DNA of 47,151 bases, taken from assembly GCA_016197155.1 (NCBI GenBank), contig JACPWF010000033.1:1-47151 (forward strand), written 5' to 3'. Position 1 is the stretch's first letter; each line of letters begins with the position of its first letter. The notes below the pieces were generated by a model. That model saw nothing but the letters and a program-made list of their open reading frames with translations. It had not been told where the DNA came from and did not search any database. Positions 41,865 to 47,151 of the stretch are shown here, piece by piece. This stretch comes from Candidatus Omnitrophota bacterium (GTDB lineage Bacteria; Omnitrophota; Gorgyraeia; 2-02-FULL-51-18). The translations under genes were made by a program, and so were the position numbers.

Positions 41865-43000
41865 GAGGGTTTCACTTCTTCCAAAAATTCGAATTTCCCG
41901 TTCGTCACCTTAAAAATCCCCACGCTCTTTCCCACGGCGTCGCCGCGCGCGTCAAAATTGACCGTTCCCAAAATTCCCGGAAAATCTTTCGTGGCGCGGA
42001 CCTCGCGAAGCACGCCCTCGCGGTCCTTTTTTCCCGCGCGGCGGACGGCCTCGATCAACACATTCGCCGCGTCGTAGGCGTACGCCGAAAAAGAGCCGAT
42101 CGGGCCGTAGCGCGCCTCGTAGCGCGTGACAAAATCCTTCGCCGCGGGAAGCGCGTGCGGGTCGACGCCGAGCATCGTCGCGGTCGTGCCCTCGGCGATT
42201 TCAGCCGAGGCAAGATGAATGAGCGTGACGTCATAGATGCCGTCCCCGCCCATCCACGGCGCGACCAGGCCGACCTTGCGGGACTGTTTGAGTAAAAGCG
42301 CCAGCTCCGGGTACACCCCGCCGTAAAAAATAAGTTCGGGGCCGGTGGATTTCACCCGCGTCAAAAGCGGCGTAAAATCCTTTTCCCCCTGCGCGATCCC
42401 CTCATGCAAGAGGACCGCGCCGCCGAGCGATTTAAATTTTTTCTCAAACTCGTTCGCCAGGCCCTTTCCGTACGTGGTCTGGTCGTCGATGATCACGATT
42501 TTTTTGAGGTTTAATTTTGAAAAAACAAAATCAGCCGCCACCGGCGCCTGGACATCGTCGGTCGCGCACACCCTGAAGAAGGTGTCGAAGCCTTGCCTGG
42601 AAATTTCGGGATTCGTCGAGGCGGGCGTGATCTGGACAATCCGGCTTTCGTGATAGATCGCCGAGGCGGGCTTGGTACAGCTCGAGTTAAAATGCCCCAC
42701 CACGCCCATCACGTCCGGGTCGGCGGCGAGTTTATTGGCGGCCAGCACCGCCTGCGCGGGATTGTGCTGGTCGTCTATCGGAACCAAGCGGATTTTTGTG
42801 TTGCCAAAAACGGGGCCGCGGATATTGGCGTCCTCGACGGCCATCTGCGCGCCCTGCAGGACCCCGACGCCGATGTAGGCCTGGTCGCCGGTGAGGGGCG
42901 CCGCCAGCCCGATTAAAACCTCGTCGTCTTTGGCCGACGCCGGCGCGCAGAGAAAGAGGGACAAAAGAAAAAGGGGGATACCTTTCCGCATCGTCCTCAT
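41861..43000 (-). CDS. livK: Branched-chain amino acid ABC transporter binding protein
   Basis: The 379-aa periplasmic protein has a signal peptide (cleavage after APASA) and the type I binding fold with VLIGLAAPLTGDQAYIGVG, VVGHFNSSCTKPASAIYH and PVAADFVFSKLNLKKIVIID. The ligand is likely Leu/Ile/Val or a related amino acid or amide; family members vary. The ATG at 43000 has no ribosome-binding site, while ATG 42991 has GAGG close by. A TATAAA box at 43006-43001 is near the start. It is first in livKHMGF. Confidence 0.92.
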   Translation of the reverse strand: MRTMRKGIPLFLLSLFLCAPASAKDDEVLIGLAAPLTGDQAYIGVGVLQGAQMAVEDANIRGPVFGNTKIRLVPIDDQHNPAQAVLAANKLAADPDVMGVVGHFNSSCTKPASAIYHESRIVQITPASTNPEISRQGFDTFFRVCATDDVQAPVAADFVFSKLNLKKIVIIDDQTTYGKGLANEFEKKFKSLGGAVLLHEGIAQGEKDFTPLLTRVKSTGPELIFYGGVYPELALLLKQSRKVGLVAPWMGGDGIYDVTLIHLASAEIAEGTTATMLGVDPHALPAAKDFVTRYEARYGPIGSFSAYAYDAANVLIEAVRRAGKKDREGVLREVRATKDFPGILGTVNFDARGDAVGKSVGIFKVTNGKFEFLEEVKPS

Positions 43001-43036
43001 TTTATACGATGGATGCCGATTTGGTCACGCACAAAA

Positions 43037-43067
43037 AAACCCCGAAGGCGGTTAACCTTCGGGGTTT
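43037..43067 (-). terminator. Rho-independent terminator of the lipoprotein gene
   Basis: AAACCCCGAAGG and CCTTCGGGGTTT form a perfect 12-bp stem with a 7-nt loop. On the minus strand the stem runs straight into seven T residues. It lies 17 bp behind the stop of the peptidoglycan-binding lipoprotein gene and isolates it from the liv operon. This is the clearest terminator in the window. Confidence 0.9.
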
Positions 43068-43083
43068 ATAAAATGTAAATGGG

Positions 43084-43641
43084 TTAGGCTTTTTTAGCCG
43101 TGGATGCCGCCGTTGTTGGAGAGACAGAAGCCTCTTCCGTGGAGCCATTCAAATAACGCTCCAGCACCGCCCAGGTTTTGGATCCCACCTTGCCGTCGGC
43201 TTTGAGATTGTTGGCCTTTTGAAACGCCTCGATGGCCTTTTTGGAGGCGGGACCGATCTTTCCGTCGACATTGCCACTGTAGAAACCGGCGCTCTTCAAG
43301 GCCGTCTGAATCTTTTGGTGATAGGAAAGGTTCCCCGCCGAGGTTGCCGCGGCGGCGGATGTGGAAGCGGCCTCCGCCAAAGCGGCCGTCGAACCGGAAA
43401 GCCCGGGCGCGCCCGGCGTCACCGGAGCGGCCTCAATGGGAAGCGTCTCAATCCCCGCCTGCTGAGGCATCGCCGTCGTGGCCTGAGGCAATTGGGCCAT
43501 CTCTTCGGCCGTTGAAGACAGGGTCTCAGGGCCCATCCCCGTCGTGGAAAGGCTCGCCTGGTCCACGGACTTTTTGGAGCATCCTACAGCGGACAACGCC
43601 AAGATCAAAAACGCGAAAAATGCGGGGGAATAACGCTTCAT
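43084..43641 (-). CDS. Lipoprotein with peptidoglycan-binding domain
   Basis: The 185-aa protein has a lipobox (LSAVGC, Cys21), a low-complexity Ala/Ser/Thr/Pro/Gln linker (about 30-105) and a PG_binding_1 domain (about 110-160; FYSGNVDGKIGPASKKAIEA, then VGSKTWAVLERYL). It should anchor the outer membrane to peptidoglycan. ATG 43641 has AAGGAA upstream. The frame is open to 43707, but the promoter places the transcription start there. Confidence 0.85.
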   Translation of the reverse strand: MKRYSPAFFAFLILALSAVGCSKKSVDQASLSTTGMGPETLSSTAEEMAQLPQATTAMPQQAGIETLPIEAAPVTPGAPGLSGSTAALAEAASTSAAAATSAGNLSYHQKIQTALKSAGFYSGNVDGKIGPASKKAIEAFQKANNLKADGKVGSKTWAVLERYLNGSTEEASVSPTTAASTAKKA

Positions 43642-43716
43642 CGGGGTTCCTTCCTTTTCAGGGCTTTTTTGAGTGGGGTCAACGTGAGACATGAAATCCT
43701 TTGCCAACTGAAAGGG

Positions 43717-43745
43717 AGTATACCTACGGCTTTTTCAAATGTCAA
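43717..43745 (-). promoter_or_regulatory. Consensus promoter of the lipoprotein gene
   Basis: On the minus strand TTGACA (43745-43740), a 17-bp spacer and TATACT (43722-43717) match the sigma-70 consensus at 11 of 12 positions. The -35 box overlaps the stop of the cdaA fusion gene. Together with the downstream terminator it makes the lipoprotein gene a single-gene unit. Confidence 0.8.
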
Positions 43746-44917
43746 GCGGAGGCCGGGGAGGAAATTTTAATCTGCACACTGCGCGGGATCACGTTTTCGA
43801 CCGACAGCCCCGAGGGAAACGTCAGGTCCGAAGGGTTGATCGGCGCCTCGTACGTCCCCTCGCCGCGCTTCTCGAGATCCGCCAGATTGAAAAGTTTGAG
43901 AAAAAGCCGCACGTCGTTTGAGTTCACGAAATAATAATCGCGCCGCGCGCCGGAGAAAATCACCTTCACTTCAATGGGCTCGATTTTTTTAATGGCAAAT
44001 GTTCTGGGCAGGCCGATCACCTCGACGGGCACCTTAAAACTTTTATAAACGATCACCGACTCGTGCACGAACACAAACCACAGCACGAGCGCCAGAAACA
44101 CCGCCGCGAATTTTTCCTTCAGATTTTCCTTAAAAAAATTATTCCAATGACCGCCGAGCCCCGGGACCGTCTCGGCGTAAAAATTCCGGATCGCCCAGCG
44201 CAGTTCCTCTTCGTCGCACTCGTCGATCTTGCCGTCGCGCGCGGCCGAGATCGTCCCGCGCTCCTCCGACACGACGAGGCAGAGCGCGTCGGTGAGCTCC
44301 GCCAGGCCCAGCGCCGCCGCGTGGCGCGTGCCGCCGCGTTTTATTTTTTGAAGGTCGCGCGAAAGCGGCAGGTGCGAGGCAAACTGCGCCACGCGGCCGC
44401 CCTCGATCACGACCGCGCCGTCATGGCCGGCCGAATGCGGGTCAAAAATGCTTTTCAGCAGCGCCTCGCTCAAAATCCCCTGAAGCTCGACGCCGCCGTA
44501 AAGGTGGCGGCGAATGGGATCCCGGCCGCGCAGGACAAGGATCGCGCCGGTCTTTTCCTTTGCCAGGTCCGTCACGGTGCGCACGAGCGTGTCGGTCTCC
44601 TCTTCGGAGACAGAGGTTCTTTTTTTCCGCAGGCGCGGGTTCAGGCTCCACATCGCGATCTGCTCGAAGAACCGCCGGATTTCCTCCTGAAAAATCACGA
44701 CGATTGCGACCAGGACGACCGCGAAAAATCCCTGCATGAGCGCGGTGATGAGGTGCAGTTTCAGCTCGCGCGCCACCAGGTACAGAAAACTGCTGATCAC
44801 GAACCCCGTGAACACAAAAACCGCCTTCGTTTTCTTGAACCAGAAAAAGAAGGCGTACAGGACAAACGCGACGAGCGTGATGTCGAGAAAATCAGCGGGG
44901 GAAAGTTGAAACATCAC
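43742..44917 (-). CDS. cdaA: Diadenylate cyclase CdaA fused to a YbbR (CdaR-like) domain
   Basis: Residues 1 to about 90 hold three membrane helices and residues about 105-245 the DAC domain that makes cyclic di-AMP from two ATP. The catalytic motifs are intact: Asp166-Gly167-Ala168 (GHDGAVV) and the GTRHAA motif at 196-201. A fourth membrane helix (about 269-286) then leads to a YbbR domain (about 287-391; VEVKVIFSGARRDYYFVNSN and VENVIPRSVQIKI). In Firmicutes CdaA and its regulator CdaR are separate proteins of one operon. Here they are one chain of 391 aa, so the YbbR part would face the periplasm and control the cyclase from within. GlmM is not adjacent. Confidence 0.9.
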   Translation of the reverse strand: MMFQLSPADFLDITLVAFVLYAFFFWFKKTKAVFVFTGFVISSFLYLVARELKLHLITALMQGFFAVVLVAIVVIFQEEIRRFFEQIAMWSLNPRLRKKRTSVSEEETDTLVRTVTDLAKEKTGAILVLRGRDPIRRHLYGGVELQGILSEALLKSIFDPHSAGHDGAVVIEGGRVAQFASHLPLSRDLQKIKRGGTRHAAALGLAELTDALCLVVSEERGTISAARDGKIDECDEEELRWAIRNFYAETVPGLGGHWNNFFKENLKEKFAAVFLALVLWFVFVHESVIVYKSFKVPVEVIGLPRTFAIKKIEPIEVKVIFSGARRDYYFVNSNDVRLFLKLFNLADLEKRGEGTYEAPINPSDLTFPSGLSVENVIPRSVQIKISSPASA

Positions 44918-45294
44918 AATTCCTTGAGGATTTCAGCAAATTCTCGCTTACCGATTTTACCGGAAGCCATTTTGAGCATGTCATCAAGAAGTCTTTGTTT
45001 GGAATCTAAAATAGAAATATTGTTCATCTCGAGAAATGACAATGCCGAAGCCAGCGCAGCGCGTTTGTTACCGTCGAAAAAAGGATGATTCTCGCAAATG
45101 TGAAACGCGTACGCGGCGGCCATTTCATAAATGTCTTGATGGAGCCACTCGCCGCCAAAACTTGCTTGAGGCTGAGCAACCGCGGATTCCAAAAGATGAA
45201 TATCCCGGACGCCTGGCTCTCCGCCGTAACGTTCGATTTGGTCGGCGTGAATCTCCACCACTTCGGCTAAAGTCAGAAACAGCGGGTCTGCCAC
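44914..45294 (-). CDS. doc: Doc/Fic-family toxin
   Basis: The 126-aa protein has the Doc motif HPFFDGNKRAAL (His70, Asp74, Asn76, Lys77, Arg78). Doc toxins phosphorylate elongation factor Tu and stop translation. The motif is complete, so the toxin may be active. It starts with GTG 6 bp after an AbrB-type antitoxin gene. Its end overlaps the cdaA start by 4 bp (ATGA), so cdaA translation may depend on the toxin-antitoxin transcript. Confidence 0.9.
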   Translation of the reverse strand: MADPLFLTLAEVVEIHADQIERYGGEPGVRDIHLLESAVAQPQASFGGEWLHQDIYEMAAAYAFHICENHPFFDGNKRAALASALSFLEMNNISILDSKQRLLDDMLKMASGKIGKREFAEILKEL

Positions 45295-45300
45295 AGAAGC

Positions 45301-45528
45301 TTATCCGGCCAGCGCTTTTAGCGTTTTTGCGTGTCTTTGGTTCACTTTCAAAAGCGCCTGGCGAAATTTCTTTTCTCTTTCAGAATTCGTAACCGGAGAG
45401 ATGATGAGGTTTTTCCCATCCGTGACTACTTCGAGCGGAGTGTGTTGAGAGATATGCAGAAGCTCCAGAATCGCTTTGTCGATAACAAGCGCGGAACTAT
45501 TCCCGTGCTGGGTTAAATGTTTAATCAT
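45301..45528 (-). CDS. AbrB/SpoVT-type antitoxin
   Basis: The 75-aa protein has the swapped-hairpin DNA-binding domain MIKHLTQHGNSSALVIDKAI followed by LEVVTDGKNLIISPV, and a short basic tail that would bind the toxin. ATG 45528 has GGGAGGG upstream at a good distance. The pairing of an AbrB-fold antitoxin with Doc is known; Phd is the classical partner. It should repress its own promoter. Confidence 0.85.
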   Translation of the reverse strand: MIKHLTQHGNSSALVIDKAILELLHISQHTPLEVVTDGKNLIISPVTNSEREKKFRQALLKVNQRHAKTLKALAG

Positions 45529-45548
45529 CCTTTTGCCCTCCCGAGACA

Positions 45549-45580
45549 AGTATATACAATGTACTAACGGTTGTCAACCG
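45549..45580 (-). promoter_or_regulatory. Promoter and operator of the AbrB-Doc module
   Basis: On the minus strand TTGACA (45577-45572), a 17-bp spacer and TATACT (45554-45549) match the sigma-70 consensus at 11 of 12 positions. Two perfect palindromes overlap it: CGGTTG-T-CAACCG (45568-45580) on the -35 box and GTATATAC (45550-45557) on the -10 box. They are natural sites for the antitoxin. Confidence 0.75.
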
Positions 45581-45602
45581 CCCAAAAGCACGGCGCGGCC
45601 GA

Positions 45603-45800
45603 TCAGCGATAATCTTTGAGATATTTTTTGATCTGGTCATGACCGCCGACAAAGATGAGATAATAAACCCCGCCGTCTTCCTTCAGAACCGCCCTCAGGC
45701 GGATATCGACGCGAAATTCATATTTGTCATGATTGATTTTTTTGAATCGGAATCCGAACGGGGCTTTTCCGGTGGCGACAAAGTGGTTAAAGCTTTTTTG
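45603..45800 (-). pseudogene. RelE/ParE-like toxin remnant without start
   Basis: Reading the minus strand up to the TGA at 45605-45603 gives SFNHFVATGKAPFGFRFKKI, then DKYEFRVDIRLRAVLKEDGG, then VYYLIFVGGHDQIKKYLKDY. This is the C-terminal beta-sheet of a RelE/ParE-fold toxin. The N-terminal helices are missing and the frame has no ATG, GTG or TTG back to a stop at 45884-45882. It lies directly behind an AbrB antitoxin in another frame. Removing one A from the A6 run at 45794-45799 would join the two frames into one protein of about 133 residues. The gene is broken, or the run is miscounted. Confidence 0.6.
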
Positions 45801-46005
45801 CGGAACCCTTCTCTTTCTCGACCACGCGATCCAGGGCCTCGAGCTCTTCTTCGCTGTAAAGCGGTTCGACGCTGACAGGCGTCAGTTTGATGCAGTTTTG
45901 CTCCACGTCCACCGAAAAAAGCCCGTTGATTTTGAGATGCAACCTCTTCACAAGCTGACTCGGCAACGTGACCTGATTTTTGGACTTGAGTTTGGTTAGA
46001 GTCAT
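45787..46005 (-). CDS. AbrB-family antitoxin of a second toxin-antitoxin locus
   Basis: The 72-aa protein starts MTLTKLKSKNQVTLPSQLVK and continues into VDVEQNCIKLTPV, the AbrB/SpoVT fold that binds DNA as a dimer. The tail YSEEELEALDRVVEKEKG is an acidic helix of the kind that wraps a toxin. ATG 46005 has GAGGAGGG upstream; an in-frame ATG at 46038 has none. The end overlaps the toxin remnant. It may still repress its own promoter. Confidence 0.8.
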   Translation of the reverse strand: MTLTKLKSKNQVTLPSQLVKRLHLKINGLFSVDVEQNCIKLTPVSVEPLYSEEELEALDRVVEKEKGSAKKL

Positions 46006-46040
46006 CCGCCGGCCCTCCTCTGCCCTAGAGTATGCCATAA

Positions 46041-46072
46041 GTTAGAAAATACTTCAAGTTGGACTTTCTAAC
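46041..46072 (-). promoter_or_regulatory. Candidate operator upstream of the second antitoxin
   Basis: GTTAGAAA (46041-46048) and TTTCTAAC (46065-46072) form a perfect 8-bp inverted repeat, with a second palindrome ACTT-C-AAGT (46051-46059) between the arms. On the minus strand TTGAAG lies in the middle, 18 bp before TACTCT (about 46032-46027), a fair promoter. The nested palindromes suit cooperative antitoxin binding. Confidence 0.6.
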
Positions 46073-46102
46073 AATTATTAAACGGCGCGATCAGGCCGCC
46101 TG

Positions 46103-46132
46103 CATCAAAAGGGGACTCATCAAAAGGGGACT
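46103..46132. repeat. Tandem 15-bp duplication
   Basis: CATCAAAAGGGGACT occurs twice in direct succession, at 46103-46117 and 46118-46132. The second unit forms the left edge of the inverted repeat that follows. The duplication looks recent, since both units are identical, and may come from replication slippage at the hairpin. Confidence 0.75.
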
Positions 46133-46164
46133 GTCCCTTTTTGGGCAAAAAGGGACAGTCCCCT
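46125..46164. repeat. GGGGACTGTCCC inverted repeat, copy 2
   Basis: AGGGGACTGTCCCTTTTT (46125-46142) and AAAAAGGGACAGTCCCCT (46147-46164) form a perfect 18-bp inverted repeat with a GGGC loop. The core is shared with copy 1 at 13619-13658. On the minus strand it is followed by TTTT and lies 40 bp behind the gene ending at 46204, so it can serve as that gene's terminator. Confidence 0.85.
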
Positions 46165-46203
46165 AGTGGCCTCAATTTTATACCCTTAACTTTTAATGGA
46201 TTT

Positions 46204-47151
46204 TTAAACCGCTTGGGCGAACTGGCGGGCCATTTGGGCGTACATGCGGTAGGCTGTGCCAAAGGGCACAGGCTGAGGCCGAAGAGCGTTTTGAAGAATA
46301 AGGCGAACGTCCCTGATTTGTCCCAGCGACAGCCGCTGGAGAGTGGAAATGGGCACTTCATGTCCGGCAAGACTGTAATAAACACGCGTAAAATCCACAA
46401 ACCGCGGGTTGGTCACGGACAACTCACCCATCCCCGCCTCGAAAAGAGCCATCCCCAGAAGATCTTGAAACGGATAAACTCCCTCGGATTTCTCCACAAA
46501 AAGATAGCGCGCCGCCGGATCGTTGTCGAAAACAAAAGACTTGTCCGAACTGACCGAAGCCAGGATCGTGCGCGGTACATTTTGATAAGCCGCTGGAAGC
46601 GGATCGCCTTTGAGAGCCACCCATTCCGGCACCGTTCCCACAATTTTTTTAATGGCCCCCGCCACGCCGCTCGCCACCACGAAAAGCGCTTCCTTGTGGG
46701 TTTTGTGCTTCCTCAGAATGCTGTAAGCCAAAACGGTCAGCGCTTTCTCGTCCGAGACGTCCATCCGCACCTCCGTTACCACACGCTCATTCACTAGCTC
46801 CGGATAAGCGCGCAAAAGATCCGACACCCGCATTGAATTTTGAGCAATAATTCTGGAAAGGTCTTGAAGAGACAGCTCAACCACTGCCCTCCCGCTCCCC
46901 GCTTCCTGCGCCGGCAAGAACCGGTAATCTTTGATCTGGGCACGCCTTGGCAAATAAGCGTCTAAGTTGTAAATAATTAGCCCTTCTTTTGTAACTCTGA
47001 AAAATAATTTAGACGACCCCACCGCAATCAGTCCCATCTCGACGCCCAGCGCATCCGTCACTTTGGCCACAAACAACTGCGTCTTGCCGGGATCGACTTC
47101 CGCGAGCCTTGAGCCGGGCGGGGTCTGACCCTCAGCAAGCCCCGCGGCGGA
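46204..47151 (-). CDS. Unrecognised protein, 5' end outside the window
   Basis: At least 315 residues are encoded, with the frame open to the right edge, so the start lies outside. I recognise no family. The N-terminal part visible here has beta-rich stretches (VEMGLIAVGSSKLFFRVTKE), the middle has EVRMDVSDEKALTVLAYSIL and KEALFVVASGVAGAIKKIV, and the C-terminus is rich in helices (LQRLSLGQIRDVRLILQNAL). No signal peptide, membrane helix or catalytic motif is visible in this part. A TTG at 47076 could be an internal start but has no ribosome-binding site. Confidence 0.6.
   Translation of the reverse strand, partial: SAAGLAEGQTPPGSRLAEVDPGKTQLFVAKVTDALGVEMGLIAVGSSKLFFRVTKEGLIIYNLDAYLPRRAQIKDYRFLPAQEAGSGRAVVELSLQDLSRIIAQNSMRVSDLLRAYPELVNERVVTEVRMDVSDEKALTVLAYSILRKHKTHKEALFVVASGVAGAIKKIVGTVPEWVALKGDPLPAAYQNVPRTILASVSSDKSFVFDNDPAARYLFVEKSEGVYPFQDLLGMALFEAGMGELSVTNPRFVDFTRVYYSLAGHEVPISTLQRLSLGQIRDVRLILQNALRPQPVPFGTAYRMYAQMARQFAQAV

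Noticed and set aside
45790-45803. A-AAA-AAG slippery heptamer as programmed -1 frameshift into the toxin remnant
   Set aside because: The heptamer is in the right register in the antitoxin frame, but a -1 shift leads into the wrong frame. The toxin remnant is in the +1 frame.
46068-46400. 110-codon minus-strand frame over the inverted repeat at 46125-46164
   Set aside because: It runs through the hairpin repeat and the end of the neighbouring gene in another frame, has no ribosome-binding site and no recognisable domain.
1-47151. CRISPR arrays, tRNA, rRNA and insertion sequences
   Set aside because: I found no regularly spaced repeats, no cloverleaf-like sequences with a T-arm motif, and no transposase frame. 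This was a reading by eye, not a covariance search.

Overview
The window is a gene-dense, GC-rich bacterial chromosome segment with short intergenic gaps, many 1-14 bp gene overlaps and several GTG or TTG starts. A complex I operon, LivKHMGF, TypA, GreA, Omp-type efflux, lipoproteins with lipoboxes and a DacC/DacF-type carboxypeptidase point to a diderm bacterium. The style of several proteins (paired excisionase-like HTH proteins, lipobox plus peptidoglycan-binding proteins, an orphan 290-aa protein at the right edge) reminds me of Candidatus Omnitrophota or a PVC-related lineage. That placement is an impression and no marker gene here proves it.

Layout: (1) 1-369 is a gene-free leader with a dispersed-repeat hairpin, AT-rich direct repeats and a consensus promoter. 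(2) 370-11172 (+) is nuoA-B-CD-H-I-J-K-L-M-N, a complex I operon without nuoEFG, ending in a translationally coupled NhaD/CitMHS-like antiporter. (3) 11158-13475 (-) holds an SMP-30-like secreted propeller, an RlmI-type methyltransferase and a small HTH regulator (HTH1) with a consensus promoter. (4) 13728-23134 (-) is a heavy-metal resistance cassette. In transcription order it encodes a secreted Cys/His/Met protein, a DUF2231 membrane protein, a CDF exporter, an ECF sigma factor, a 72-aa secreted protein, a zinc-finger anti-sigma factor, a CnrX/ZraP-like periplasmic sensor and CusC, CusB and CusA. (5) 23214-23823 (-) is a second HTH regulator (HTH2) with a lone receiver-domain protein. HTH1 and HTH2 are paralogues and flank the metal cassette in the same orientation. 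(6) 23940-34644 (-) is a long run: typA, a pseudouridine synthase, a lipoprotein, a small protein, mgtE, a FecR-domain protein, a GT39 glycosyltransferase, a PfkB kinase, a peroxiredoxin, cca, exbB and exbD. (7) 34665-38582 has dusB, greA, an HI0933 flavoprotein, a D,D-carboxypeptidase, and two small unrecognised genes. (8) 38579-43000 (-) is a complete branched-chain amino acid ABC transporter. (9) 43084-47151 (-) carries a second peptidoglycan-binding lipoprotein, a CdaA diadenylate cyclase fused to a YbbR domain, an AbrB/Doc toxin-antitoxin pair overlapping cdaA, a second AbrB antitoxin with a RelE-like toxin remnant, and the 3' part of an unrecognised gene.

Taken together, the left third couples quinone reduction to ion pumping, the metal cassette senses periplasmic metal through an ECF sigma/anti-sigma pair and exports it in two steps (CDF, then CusCBA), and the right end is an accessory toxin-antitoxin patch next to a cyclic-di-AMP gene. 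No rRNA, tRNA, CRISPR array or insertion sequence was found. Start codons were moved inside several longer open frames where a Shine-Dalgarno sequence, a promoter or family length argued for it; each case is stated.
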